Source: Tardibacter chloracetimidivorans (GTDB lineage: Bacteria > Pseudomonadota > Alphaproteobacteria > Sphingomonadales > Sphingomonadaceae). From it: 64,000 nucleotides of DNA. The DNA is taken from the NCBI RefSeq assembly GCF_001890385.1, contig NZ_CP018221.1:1785501-1849500 (forward strand), in the 5' to 3' direction. Shown one piece after another: positions 18,623 through 26,703 of this stretch. The position numbers and the translations under genes are program-made. The notes under the pieces were generated by a model. That model had not been told where the DNA came from. It ran no database searches and saw only the letters and a program-made list of their open reading frames with translations. Within the stretch, counting starts at the first letter, position 1; each line of letters begins with the position of its first letter.

Positions 18623-20040
18623 GCCGCCTGATTATAGTTTCCAACCGCGTTCAGCAGCCGGTCGCCGAGGGCGCCGGTAACCAGGGGGGGCTGGCCGTCG
18701 CACTGTCCGCCGCGCTGCGGGAGCACAGCGGCCTCTGGTTCGGATGGTCGGGCGACACGACCGCGCATTTCACCGGCGAGATCGATTTCCAGACCAATTA
18801 CGGCGTCACCACCGCGACCATCGATCTCGAAGAGCAGGACATAGACGAATATTACAACGGCTATGCCAACCGCACGCTGTGGCCCTTGTTCCACTATCGT
18901 ATCGATCTTGCGGAGTTTCAGCGCAGCTTTGCCGGGGGCTATGAACGGGTGAACGCCCGTTTCGCCGACACGCTGATTCCGCTGATCGAGCCGGACGACC
19001 TGCTCTGGATTCACGACTATCACCTGATCCCGCTGGGCCGGGAACTTCGGCGGCGCGGCTGCACGAACCGGATCGGCTTTTTCCTCCACACCCCCTGGCC
19101 GGCCGCCGGGATTCTGCGGACGCTGCCGAGCTGCCGCCAGCTGGTGGAATCGATGTTCCATTATGATGTGGTCGGATTCCAGACCCCCGAATGGCTCAGT
19201 TCCTTCCGCTATTATGTGGCGAGCCAGACCGAGGCGTCGGTCGGCGCCGACGGCTGGATGACGCTTGAAAATCGCACCATGCGCGCGATCGCCTGCCCCA
19301 TAGGGCTGGACACCGCATCCTTCGTCGAGGCGTCCACGGCCCCGGTCGCGCTGGAAGCGTGCGAGCGCATGCGGGTCAGCGCCAATGGCCGGGCGATGAT
19401 CGTCGGGGCCGACCGGCTGGACTATTCAAAGGGCCTGCCCGAGCGCTTTCTCGGCTATGAGCACTTCCTCGCGACCCATCCCGAGCGGCACGGCAAGGTC
19501 TTCCTGCTGCAGATCGCGCCGGTGTCGCGTGACGAGGTTGCAACCTATCAGGACATCCACAATACGCTCGACGCGCTTGCCGGGCGGATCAACGGCAGCT
19601 TTGCGAACATCGAATGGGTACCGCTGCGCTATGTGAACCAGGGCCATTCGCGCGAGCAGCTTGCCGGCATCTATCGCGCGGCAAGGGTCGGCCTGGTGAC
19701 CTCCCTCAGGGACGGCATGAACCTGGTGGCCAAGGAATATGTGGCCGCGCAGGACCCCGAGGATCCGGGCGTTCTCATCCTCTCCCGCTTCGCCGGGGCC
19801 TCCTTGCAGTTGAAGGATGCGGTGCTGATCAACCCCTATAGCGCCGAGGAAATCGCAGACGCGATCGAGCGCGCGCTGTCCATGCCGCTGGCCGAGCGCA
19901 AGGCGCGCTGGCGCAAGCTGATGGATTCGGTGGAGCGGGAAGATGTGATCTGGTGGCGGAAACGCTTTGTCGAAGCATTGTCGCTGCCAAACGAAACGCC
20001 GAAGGGAAATGCGGTGCTCGTCGCGGCGAACGGAAACTAG
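18619..20040 (+). CDS. otsA: Trehalose-6-phosphate synthase
   Basis: A 473-residue GT20 enzyme joining UDP-glucose (or another NDP-glucose) to glucose 6-phosphate. Family motifs are visible: LIIVSNRV at the start, the loop block NQGGLAVAL, HDYHLIPLG, the donor-site block ADRLDYSKGLPER and the TSLRDGMNLVAKEYVA segment. The start at 18619 overlaps the GH15 stop as ATGA and has GTGGAG ahead. The product supports osmotic and desiccation tolerance. Confidence 0.96.
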   Translation: MSRLIIVSNRVQQPVAEGAGNQGGLAVALSAALREHSGLWFGWSGDTTAHFTGEIDFQTNYGVTTATIDLEEQDIDEYYNGYANRTLWPLFHYRIDLAEFQRSFAGGYERVNARFADTLIPLIEPDDLLWIHDYHLIPLGRELRRRGCTNRIGFFLHTPWPAAGILRTLPSCRQLVESMFHYDVVGFQTPEWLSSFRYYVASQTEASVGADGWMTLENRTMRAIACPIGLDTASFVEASTAPVALEACERMRVSANGRAMIVGADRLDYSKGLPERFLGYEHFLATHPERHGKVFLLQIAPVSRDEVATYQDIHNTLDALAGRINGSFANIEWVPLRYVNQGHSREQLAGIYRAARVGLVTSLRDGMNLVAKEYVAAQDPEDPGVLILSRFAGASLQLKDAVLINPYSAEEIADAIERALSMPLAERKARWRKLMDSVEREDVIWWRKRFVEALSLPNETPKGNAVLVAANGN

Positions 20041-20076
20041 CCGCTTTCAGCAAGCCTTCCCGCAATTACGGCACGC

Positions 20077-20598
20077 CTATTCCATCCTCCGGGGCGCCCC
20101 CAGATAATCGACCTTCCCGATCTTCAACCCAGCCATTCTCAGAATGTCATAGGCTGTCGTTGCGTGGAAATAGAAATTGGGCTGCGAAAAGCTCATGAGA
20201 AAGTCCTGACCGCGAAACTCCCAGCGTAACCTGTCCCCTATGGTGAAGATCAGCGGCTTTTCACTGAGCGCTTCCACATCCTCGGCGCTGAGCGCGTTCA
20301 ACCTGTCCAGCGTATCGGCAGTCTTCGCCTTCAATGCGGCGAAGCTGTCGGGCGGGGTTGTCATGTCTGGCGAAAACCGGCCTTGCTTGAGCCCTTCGAT
20401 CGCGCCGATTGAATGTACCGCACAGCTCTTTACCTGATAGGCGAAGTCCATCATGTCGGGCGCAAGTCTTGCGCCGATGAGACTCTCCGGCGGCAGCGAA
20501 TTGTCGGCGCAATGCGCCTCGGCCTTGTTGATCAAGCCGTTCACCGATCGGAGAATCTGCACGCATCCCGGCACGAAGGCTTCATATAGCGTCATCAT
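20077..20598 (-). CDS. DUF1993 family protein
   Basis: A 173-residue protein of the DUF1993 family, a DinB-like four-helix bundle: the conserved opening MTLYEAFVPGCVQILRSVNG and the closing SFSQPNFYFHATTAYDILR block are both present. Function is unknown in the family. Two adjacent ATG codons occur; the one at 20598 is better spaced from the GGGAG site. It is convergent with otsA (36 bases between the stops). Confidence 0.88.
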   Translation of the reverse strand: MMTLYEAFVPGCVQILRSVNGLINKAEAHCADNSLPPESLIGARLAPDMMDFAYQVKSCAVHSIGAIEGLKQGRFSPDMTTPPDSFAALKAKTADTLDRLNALSAEDVEALSEKPLIFTIGDRLRWEFRGQDFLMSFSQPNFYFHATTAYDILRMAGLKIGKVDYLGAPRRME

Positions 20599-20723
20599 GG
20601 CGATTTCTCCCTCTCGTCGCGTATTTGCACCGGCTGCAAAGCGGCCACAACTCGCCGCTGCCGGAACCCTATCGACCGTCATGGATTGATGGAAGTACGC
20701 TGGTCAACAAAGGAAATCAGCCG

Positions 20724-20852
20724 ATGCTGCACAAACTGATCGTCGCACTCACAGCGAGTTTTTTCGCCCTGGCCGCCACCGCCTGCAACACCGTGCAGGG
20801 CGTGGGTGAAGACATAGAGTCCGTGGGCGAGGCTGGTGAAGACGCGATCTAG
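20724..20852 (+). CDS. Entericidin A/B family lipoprotein
   Basis: A 42-residue lipoprotein precursor: basic start, hydrophobic stretch, lipobox AATAC with the lipidated cysteine at residue 21, then the short mature part NTVQGVGEDIESVGEAGEDA, which is the entericidin pattern. AAAGGA precedes the ATG. Family members are stationary-phase or stress-induced envelope peptides and have been proposed to act in bacteriolysis; the role here is unknown. Confidence 0.88.
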   Translation: MLHKLIVALTASFFALAATACNTVQGVGEDIESVGEAGEDAI

Positions 20853-20884
20853 CCACGTCTTCAGCGCGGTACGGGAGAAAAGCG

Positions 20885-20971
20885 ATGTTGAAAGTTCTGG
20901 GCGGCACGGTCGGCGTCATATTTCTGATCGGGCTTCTGGTGGTGATAGGATTGCTGGCCCTGATATTCTGA
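20885..20971 (+). CDS. 28-residue membrane peptide
   Basis: A short frame beginning MLKVLGG and ending LLALIF; residues 8-28 are one uninterrupted hydrophobic helix. GGGAG stands eight bases ahead of the ATG. It follows the entericidin stop by 32 bases on the same strand, so the two are probably co-transcribed. The length, ribosome site and clean membrane helix make it a credible small gene; nothing more is known. Confidence 0.6.
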   Translation: MLKVLGGTVGVIFLIGLLVVIGLLALIF

Positions 20972-20992
20972 ATAGCGGCATCACACCCGCCG

Positions 20993-22909
20993 CTATATCT
21001 GCATCTGGCTGCCCAGCTCGACCACGCGGTTTGTTGGGATCTTGAAAAACTCCATCGCGCTTTCGGAACTCCTGCTCATCCACGCGAACAGCCGTTCGCG
21101 CCACAGCGCCATCCCGGGCTTGTCGGGCGAAGCGAGCAGTTTCTGCCGCCCGAGGAAGAAGCTGGCGGTCATCATGTCGAACGGCCCGCCAATGCAATCG
21201 AGCGAAGCCAGTTCACGAGGAACGTCGACGTCTTCCATGAAGCCGTAGTGCAGCACCACGCGATAGAAGCCGTGCCCCGCGTCGTGCACCTCCAACCGCG
21301 CGCCCGGATCGGCATAGGGCACGTCCTCCACCTGCACGGTCAGGATCAGCACCCGCTCGTGCAGCACCTGGTTGTGCTTCAGGTTGTGCAGCAGCGCCGG
21401 AGGGACGTCGTCGGGTGAGGCCGACATGAACACCGCGGTGTTTCGCACCCGGTGAGCGGACCCGGCGACCGACTTGATGAACACCGGCAGCGGCACGCTC
21501 GCTTCCTCCAGCGCCGCGCGCATCAACCGGCGACCGGTCGACCAGCTGGTCAGCACGGTGAACAGCACCGCCGCCACCGCCAGCGGGAACCAGCCGCCAT
21601 CGGGTATCTTGGTGATGTTCGAAGCAAAATAGGTGCCGTCCACCAGCAGGAACAGCCCGATCGTGCCGGACGCCAGCCACCGGTTCCAGCGCCACACCTT
21701 GAACACCAGGAAGCCGAGCATCAACGTCGTGATCAGCATCGTGCCGACGACCGAGATGCCATATGCCGAGGCCAGCCGGGTCGATTCCCCGAAACCGAGC
21801 ACCAGCACCAGCACCATCGCCAGCAGGCCCCAGTTGATTGCCGGGATATAGATCTGCCCCGCCGCCTTTTCGCTGGTGTGGAGCGTCCGCAGGCGCGGCA
21901 GGAAGCCGAGCTGGATGGCCTGGTGGGTGACCGAGAACGCGCCCGAGATCACCGCTTGGCTGGCGATGATCGTTGCTGCGGTGGCGATGAACACCAGCGG
22001 CAGCCGCGCCCATTCCGGCGCCATCAGGTAGAACGGGTTCTCGACCGCTGCGGGTGTGCCGAGCAGCAGCGCGCCCTGACCCATATAATTCAGCATCAGG
22101 CACGGATAGGCCAGCGTCAGCCAGCTCAGGCCCACCGCCTTGCGCCCGAAATGGCCCATATCGGCATAGAGGGTCTCGGCCCCAGTCACCGCCAGGAACA
22201 CCGAACCCATCGCCAGGAACGCGAGTTGCGTATCGTAGCGGAAGAACTCGAACGCCCAATAGGGATTGATCACGCCGAGGATTTCCGAATGCGCGGCGAT
22301 ATTGGCCACGCCCAGCGTCGCTAGCGTGGCGAAATAGACCAGCACGATCGGCCCGAACAGCGCTCCCACCCGCGCCGTCCCGCCTGACTGGATCAGGAAC
22401 AGCGCCACCAGGATCACCACCGCGATCGGCAGCACCAGCGGCTGGAGGCCCGCCTCGACAACCGTCAGCCCCTCGACGGCCGACAACACCGAGATCGCAG
22501 GCGTGAGCATCGCGTCGCCATAGAACATAGAGGCCGCCAGCACGCCGAGCACCACCAGCGTCCCGCTCCACCGGCTTGCGCCGAGGTGGCGCGAAACCAG
22601 CGCCAGCAGCGCGAACGAACCGCCCTCTCCCCGGTTGTGCGCGCGCATCGCCACCAGCACGTATTTGACCGTAACGATCAACATCAGCGACCAGAAGATC
22701 AAGCTCAGCACGCCGAAGATGTGCAGCCGATCCACTGCGAGGGGGTGCGGCCCGATGAAGCTTTCCTTCAGCGCATAGAGCGGCGAGGTGCCGATGTCGC
22801 CGAACACGACGCCGACAGCGCCGAGCATCAGCACGGGAAGGCGATCCTTCGGGCCATCGGCAAGCGGAGCCGCGTTGGCGGCGGGCGAAGCGTGCGGGTG
22901 TGTTGTCAT
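20993..22909 (-). CDS. kup: Kup-type potassium importer
   Basis: A 638-residue KUP/HAK/KT transporter. The signature GVVFGDIGTSPLYALKE is near residue 35, about twelve membrane segments follow, and the last 150 residues are the cytoplasmic domain. These proteins take up K+ with protons. The ATG at 22909 is chosen because the longer frame runs into the divergent gene. The divergent neighbour carries a KdpD-like sensor and a KdpE-like DNA-binding domain, which suggests potassium- or turgor-dependent control of kup. Confidence 0.95.
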   Translation of the reverse strand: MTTHPHASPAANAAPLADGPKDRLPVLMLGAVGVVFGDIGTSPLYALKESFIGPHPLAVDRLHIFGVLSLIFWSLMLIVTVKYVLVAMRAHNRGEGGSFALLALVSRHLGASRWSGTLVVLGVLAASMFYGDAMLTPAISVLSAVEGLTVVEAGLQPLVLPIAVVILVALFLIQSGGTARVGALFGPIVLVYFATLATLGVANIAAHSEILGVINPYWAFEFFRYDTQLAFLAMGSVFLAVTGAETLYADMGHFGRKAVGLSWLTLAYPCLMLNYMGQGALLLGTPAAVENPFYLMAPEWARLPLVFIATAATIIASQAVISGAFSVTHQAIQLGFLPRLRTLHTSEKAAGQIYIPAINWGLLAMVLVLVLGFGESTRLASAYGISVVGTMLITTLMLGFLVFKVWRWNRWLASGTIGLFLLVDGTYFASNITKIPDGGWFPLAVAAVLFTVLTSWSTGRRLMRAALEEASVPLPVFIKSVAGSAHRVRNTAVFMSASPDDVPPALLHNLKHNQVLHERVLILTVQVEDVPYADPGARLEVHDAGHGFYRVVLHYGFMEDVDVPRELASLDCIGGPFDMMTASFFLGRQKLLASPDKPGMALWRERLFAWMSRSSESAMEFFKIPTNRVVELGSQMQI

Positions 22910-23001
22910 CCCCCGGATGTGGGCCTGATCGGCATAAAGATTCCATGTGGATTTGGCGGACGCCTCTCGACGAGAGCCTGAAGCGAGCGCATTTTCTGCG
23001 C

Positions 23002-24345
23002 ATGAAGATTGAGACAGCACGCCGGTCCCTCCGGCAGCACGAGATGGCCATACGGGCGGGCGGATACGCCGCCACGCTTGTGTTGATCGCCGGCGCGACG
23101 CTCGCCGGGCTGTTGATTGCGCCGCGCTGGGGCAGCGGACCGGTGGCGCTGCTCTACATCCCGCCGGTGCTGGTCGCCGCAGCCATGTGCGGACTGTGGC
23201 CGGCGCTTGCCGCCGCCATGGTCTCGACGCTGGCCTATAATTTCTATTTCACCGAACCCTATCGCACCTTCCTGATCCACAGCCCGGCGGATGTGGTGAC
23301 GGTGGTGGTGCTGTTCCTCGTCGCCGCTGTAGTCAGCCGCCTCGCCGCCTCGCTGCGCCAACAGGGCCGCCGCGCCGACGCCTATGCCGCTCGCAACGCG
23401 ACGATCGCAGGCTTTGCCAGGCGTCTGTTGTCCTGCGCCAGCGAAGCGGACATCGCCGATGTCACGGTGGCAGAACTGGCGCGCCTGTTCAACGTCCACG
23501 CAGTGCTCCTCATGAGCCGCGACGCGCCGCACATCGCCGCAGCGGCCCCGGCCGGCATCACTCTTGCCCCCAGCGACCTTGCCGCCGCCGCGCTCACGCT
23601 GGAAACGGGCGAGCCGTCGGGGCGCGGGGTCCGCAAGGTCGATCTCGCCGACTGGCAGTTCCACCCTGTCACGTCGGACCATGCCGTTCTCGCCGCCGCT
23701 GGTCTTGCGCGCGAGGATGGCGTCCTGCCGGTCGCCGATGACCAGCGCCTGCTCCTCGGCAACCTGCTCGACCAGGTCGCGCTCGCACTTGAGCGCGCGC
23801 GGCTGGAAGGCGAGGCGCGCGATGTCGCCGCACTGCGCGAGCGGGACCGCCTGCGCTCCGCCCTGCTCACCTCGATCGGCGAGGACGTGAAGCCGCGCCT
23901 CAACGCTATCGCCGCCGCCGCGCGCGCGCTGCGCCGCGCTGAGGGCGGAGACCGGGCGCTCGCCGCCGCCGTCGCCGCCGAGACCGCCCAGCTCGACCGC
24001 TATGTCGACAGCCTCGTCGATCTCAGCCCCGGTGCCGCGCAGGAGCCGCTGGCGATCGGACCGCTGGCAATCGACCTGCACCGCCGCGCCGTCCGCCGCG
24101 ACGGGGAGGAGGTGCATCTGACGCCCAAGGAATATGCGGTACTCGCAGAGCTGGCCAAGCACGCCGGCCGCGTCCTCACCCATGCCCACCTGCTGCGCTC
24201 CGTGTGGGGACCGGCGCAACAGGACCACATCGACTATTTGCGCGTTGCGGTGCGCAGCCTTCGTCAAAAGCTGGAGCGAGATCCCACCCGGCCAGCGTTG
24301 ATCGTCAACGAGCCCGCCATAGGTTATCGCCTCGTTGCTCCATGA
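23002..24345 (+). CDS. KdpD-like sensor fused directly to a KdpE-like winged helix
   Basis: About 447 residues. Residues 20-112 are the KdpD membrane module (DUF4118), with the diagnostic NFYFTEPYRTF at 80-90. Residues 125-270 are GAF-like. Residues 284-310 align with the KdpD dimerisation helix, but the SHDLRTPL motif has become GEDVKPRL, so the phosphoacceptor His is Glu294. No HATPase domain and no receiver follow. Residues 347-447 are an OmpR/KdpE-type winged helix (LTPKEYAVLAELAKHAGRVL, then the end block AIGYRL). It therefore looks like a phosphorylation-free, membrane-bound one-component regulator. Starts at 22945, 23002 or 23044 are possible; none has a good ribosome site. It is divergent from kup. 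Confidence 0.85.
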   Translation: MKIETARRSLRQHEMAIRAGGYAATLVLIAGATLAGLLIAPRWGSGPVALLYIPPVLVAAAMCGLWPALAAAMVSTLAYNFYFTEPYRTFLIHSPADVVTVVVLFLVAAVVSRLAASLRQQGRRADAYAARNATIAGFARRLLSCASEADIADVTVAELARLFNVHAVLLMSRDAPHIAAAAPAGITLAPSDLAAAALTLETGEPSGRGVRKVDLADWQFHPVTSDHAVLAAAGLAREDGVLPVADDQRLLLGNLLDQVALALERARLEGEARDVAALRERDRLRSALLTSIGEDVKPRLNAIAAAARALRRAEGGDRALAAAVAAETAQLDRYVDSLVDLSPGAAQEPLAIGPLAIDLHRRAVRRDGEEVHLTPKEYAVLAELAKHAGRVLTHAHLLRSVWGPAQQDHIDYLRVAVRSLRQKLERDPTRPALIVNEPAIGYRLVAP

Positions 24346-24453
24346 GCGACAGCGAACCACCGCCCGGCGTTCGCGGGAAACGATAATGGTGCCCCCAAGG
24401 GGATGAAGATGAGAACTGGTCGATCGTCGTTCGACAGGGTTCAGATGAAGCCT

Positions 24454-24837
24454 TCACTCCTGTTCCGCCGATGGCGGGCGCTGACCGGCCCATGTCAGCA
24501 AGGCGTCCAGTGCAGGGCAAAGCGCCTGCCCCCAGTCCGTGAGGCAGTATTCCACCTTGGGTGGCACCTGATAATGGACGATCCGGCGCACGACACCGTC
24601 TTTCTCCATCTGGCGCAGCTGCTGGATCAGCATCTTCTGCGAGATGGCGGGAATCGCGCGTTCAAGATCGGAGAAGCGCAGCACCTTGCCGCCGAATAGG
24701 TGAAACAGGATCACCAGTTTCCAGCGTCCCTCCAGAATCCGCAGTACCTGCTCCACCCCGCTCGCCGCCGAAACTGGCGTCAGATGGCTATTCTTACCTT
24801 CGGGTAAGTTCCCCACTTTTTCGTGCGTTCTTGTCAT
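24454..24837 (-). CDS. HxlR family transcriptional regulator
   Basis: A 127-residue MarR-like winged-helix repressor of the HxlR family: EGRWKLVILFHLFGGKVLRF, then the recognition helix AISQKMLIQQLRQMEKDGVV and wing YQVPPKVEYCLTDWG. Such regulators usually sit divergent from the oxidoreductase genes they control. Here the neighbouring + strand genes (NTF2-like and SDR) are decayed, so this regulator has probably lost its local target. Confidence 0.92.
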   Translation of the reverse strand: MTRTHEKVGNLPEGKNSHLTPVSAASGVEQVLRILEGRWKLVILFHLFGGKVLRFSDLERAIPAISQKMLIQQLRQMEKDGVVRRIVHYQVPPKVEYCLTDWGQALCPALDALLTWAGQRPPSAEQE

Positions 24838-24839
24838 TC

Positions 24840-25067
24840 GTAAGGCGTACCCAGACCCATAGCGGCCGTTCGGCCATCGCGGCCTGGAAGACAGACGCGG
24901 CGGCTCGATACTCCTATACGTGCGAACCTATTGCGCTCGACGAGATCGATGGCAGGACGGTCATCACCTGCCATCTTGTTGGCAACTTTCCCGGCAGCCC
25001 CGTCGACCTGCGATTTTTCTTCCGCCTCCATGACGACAAGATCGCCTCGCTGGAGATCATCTCATGA
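24840..25067 (+). pseudogene. NTF2-like (SnoaL) protein, N-terminal part missing
   Basis: The readable frame from about 24840 gives THSGRSAIAAWK..., TVITCHLVGNFPGSPVDL and RFFFRLHDDKIASLEI, which is the C-terminal half of SnoaL-like NTF2 proteins. The first 50-60 residues and any start codon are absent, because the sequence runs straight into the start region of the HxlR gene. A deletion has removed the promoter and N-terminus. The stop overlaps the following SDR remnant start (ATGA), showing the two once formed an operon. Confidence 0.7.
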
Positions 25068-25283
25068 CCGTCGACCTTCAATTGACCGGCATGCGGGCGC
25101 TCGTAACTAGGGGCACCAAGGGGATTGGAGCATCTGTGGTGGAGGCGCTGTACGACGCCGGCGCGCGCGTGGTCACGACCGCGCGAACCGTGCCGGGCCA
25201 GCGTTCATTATATCGCGGCGGACCTGACGAGCGCGGAAGGTCGCCGCGCCGGCTACGCTCGACGCGCTTGGCGAATCGGCGTC
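25064..25283 (+). pseudogene. SDR family oxidoreductase remnant
   Basis: It begins as an SDR (MTVDLQLTGMRALVTRGTKG with the cofactor motif) but shifts frame near 25195: the next family block, VHYIAADLTSAEG, lies in a different frame, and a further segment reading ATLDALGES lies in yet another. The sequence stops resembling an SDR at the tRNA gene, so about 170 residues are lost. It is a decayed stub, truncated at or near the tRNA. Confidence 0.7.
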
Positions 25284-25284
25284 G

Positions 25285-25361
25285 TGGTGCCCCCGAGAGG
25301 ACTCGAACCTCTGGCCTGCGGTTTAGGAAACCGTCGCTCTATCCTGCTGAGCTACGGGGGC
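25285..25361 (-). tRNA. tRNA-Arg (anticodon CCT), CCA encoded
   Basis: On the minus strand a 77-base cloverleaf starts with GCCCCCG and ends with CGGGGGC, discriminator A and encoded CCA. The D arm is GCTC...GAGC, the anticodon loop TTCCTAA gives CCT (reads AGG), and the T arm is AGAGG-TTCGAGT-CCTCT. The gene is intact. Its 5' end faces the prophage and its 3' end faces the decayed SDR. Confidence 0.95.
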
Positions 25362-25368
25362 AACCCTG

Positions 25369-25393
25369 AAAATCCGCCGTTTCTGCGGGTTTT
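25369..25393. terminator. Strong hairpin just upstream of tRNA-Arg
   Basis: AAAATCCGC (25369-25377) pairs with GCGGGTTTT (25385-25393) across a 7-base loop, a 9-bp stem that is A/T-rich at the outer end on both strands and so could act as a bidirectional terminator. It sits 7 bases from the tRNA 5' end, an odd place because the tRNA promoter would be expected here. It may instead mark the host/prophage junction. Confidence 0.4.
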
Positions 25394-25443
25394 CGGCTAA
25401 CGCAACAAGCGCATCAGCCGCATCAACCTGCGGTTTCGGCGGA

Positions 25444-25477
25444 CACAAAAGGCGGCACAGTGATGTGACCTTTTGTG
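25444..25477. repeat. Inverted repeat near the prophage left end
   Basis: CACAAAAGG (25444-25452) and CCTTTTGTG (25469-25477) are perfect 9-bp arms around a 16-base spacer. A second, interleaved pair, GCGGCAC (25452-25458) and GTGCCGC (25475-25481), overlaps them. It could be an integrase arm site, an operator for the first left-arm gene, or a transcript hairpin. It lies about 65 bases ahead of the first HNH gene. Confidence 0.5.
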
Positions 25478-25541
25478 CCGCGCCCCGGAAGGCCCGCTAG
25501 CCGACCGAGGCGCTACCGTCGCAACCTTGTTGGAGGTCACG

Positions 25542-26135
25542 TTGGCTGAGCGCGTCTATAAACCCTTCTACCACCATCTTGAAAGCCCAAATGCTGAGGC
25601 GATCAAGGTGCGGTTCTGGGAGAAGGTGGAGATAGGTAGCCCGGAGGATTGCTGGCGCTGGACAGCGAAAGCGAATTCCAAGGGCTACGGCTTCTTCAAG
25701 ATCGCCAGTTATCATCAGGTCGCAGCCCATCGTCTGTCGTGGGCAATCCATAATCGGCGCGATCCGGGCGACCTGCTGACCCTCCACAACTGCGACAACC
25801 CGCAATGCGTCAACCCTGTCCATCTCAGGCTGGGCACCGACTTAGACAATATGGAGGACAAGATGAGCCGGGGCAGGCATCGAAACGGCGACCGCAAGGG
25901 CGCGAAGAATGGCGCGAACAAACTCGACCTAGCGACGTTGGCCCAGGTCATAGCTGGCTTTCAGATCGGCCTGTCCAACACCGAGATCGCTAACCGCCTT
26001 GGCGTCTCTCACGCCACCATAAGCCTTATCCGGCTAGGAAAATCATGGACGGAGGATAGCGCAAAGCTTGGCTGGAAGCCCAAGCCGAAGTTCAAGCGCG
26101 CTGTCTCCCGCCCCTCAGGGGAGCGCGGGATATGA
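25542..26135 (+). CDS. HNH endonuclease with C-terminal helix-turn-helix
   Basis: A 197-residue homing-type nuclease. The middle carries an HNH core with a metal-binding loop (LTLHNCDNPQCVNPVHLRLG); the C-terminal third has the segment IANRLGVSHATISLIRLG, a helix-turn-helix that probably recognises DNA. The start is a TTG at 25542, supported by GGAGG six bases ahead. It overlaps the next gene by ATGA. A paralogue with the same domain order is at 27906. Such genes are common in phage genomes as free-standing nucleases or packaging helpers. Confidence 0.85.
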   Translation: MAERVYKPFYHHLESPNAEAIKVRFWEKVEIGSPEDCWRWTAKANSKGYGFFKIASYHQVAAHRLSWAIHNRRDPGDLLTLHNCDNPQCVNPVHLRLGTDLDNMEDKMSRGRHRNGDRKGAKNGANKLDLATLAQVIAGFQIGLSNTEIANRLGVSHATISLIRLGKSWTEDSAKLGWKPKPKFKRAVSRPSGERGI

Positions 26136-26455
26136 TCGATCTCGCGGACATTCAGCGCGTGGCCGATCTAGCGAAAAGCTATCTGGCAGAGCGCAAGAAG
26201 TACGAGCGGCTTTCGGAGAAGTGCTTTGGTGAACTGACGCCGAAGCAGGCTCAGAAGGCAAGCGCCGATCTCAATTGGCAAGCGATGGCGCTCGAAAAAA
26301 TCGAGATGTCACTTCATGCCGCCTGTGTCGATGCAGGGTTGGCCGACATCCGGGATGCCAGCGCATACCGCGAACGCACGTTCCGCCCGTCAGGTTGGCA
26401 CACCTACAACTTCGAACCGCCTAAGCCGCGAGATCTGAACGGAGGTCGGGCATGA
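26132..26455 (+). CDS. Hypothetical phage protein, 107 residues
   Basis: Not recognised. Mostly helical (IQRVADLAKSYLAERKKYER) with a conserved-looking WHTYNFEPPKPRD end. It overlaps both neighbours by four bases (ATGA), which fixes its limits and shows translational coupling in the left-arm operon. Confidence 0.7.
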   Translation: MIDLADIQRVADLAKSYLAERKKYERLSEKCFGELTPKQAQKASADLNWQAMALEKIEMSLHAACVDAGLADIRDASAYRERTFRPSGWHTYNFEPPKPRDLNGGRA

Positions 26456-26703
26456 GCGAGAAACTTACCCGCATCCGACTGCCGGGGCAACGGCAATGGC
26501 CCGGTCTTATGGACTGGGGAGAGCTAAGCGCGTCCGACATGATCTCTCAGGCTCGCAGCTATTCCGCCCATCTCAGGGCGCAGGCCGATCTACTGGACGC
26601 CGCTTCAGACGCCGATTTTCAGATTGATGTTGTTCGCGGCTCGCATGTTCAACACCACGTTCGCGAGGTCCAGAAGGCCAAGGCCTCCCCGGAGCGCGGG
26701 TGA
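26452..26703 (+). CDS. Hypothetical phage protein, 83 residues
   Basis: Not recognised. A soluble protein; its central helix (SASDMISQARSYSAHLRAQA) is amphipathic. It overlaps the preceding gene by four bases, and its stop overlaps the next ATG by one base. Confidence 0.65.
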   Translation: MSEKLTRIRLPGQRQWPGLMDWGELSASDMISQARSYSAHLRAQADLLDAASDADFQIDVVRGSHVQHHVREVQKAKASPERG

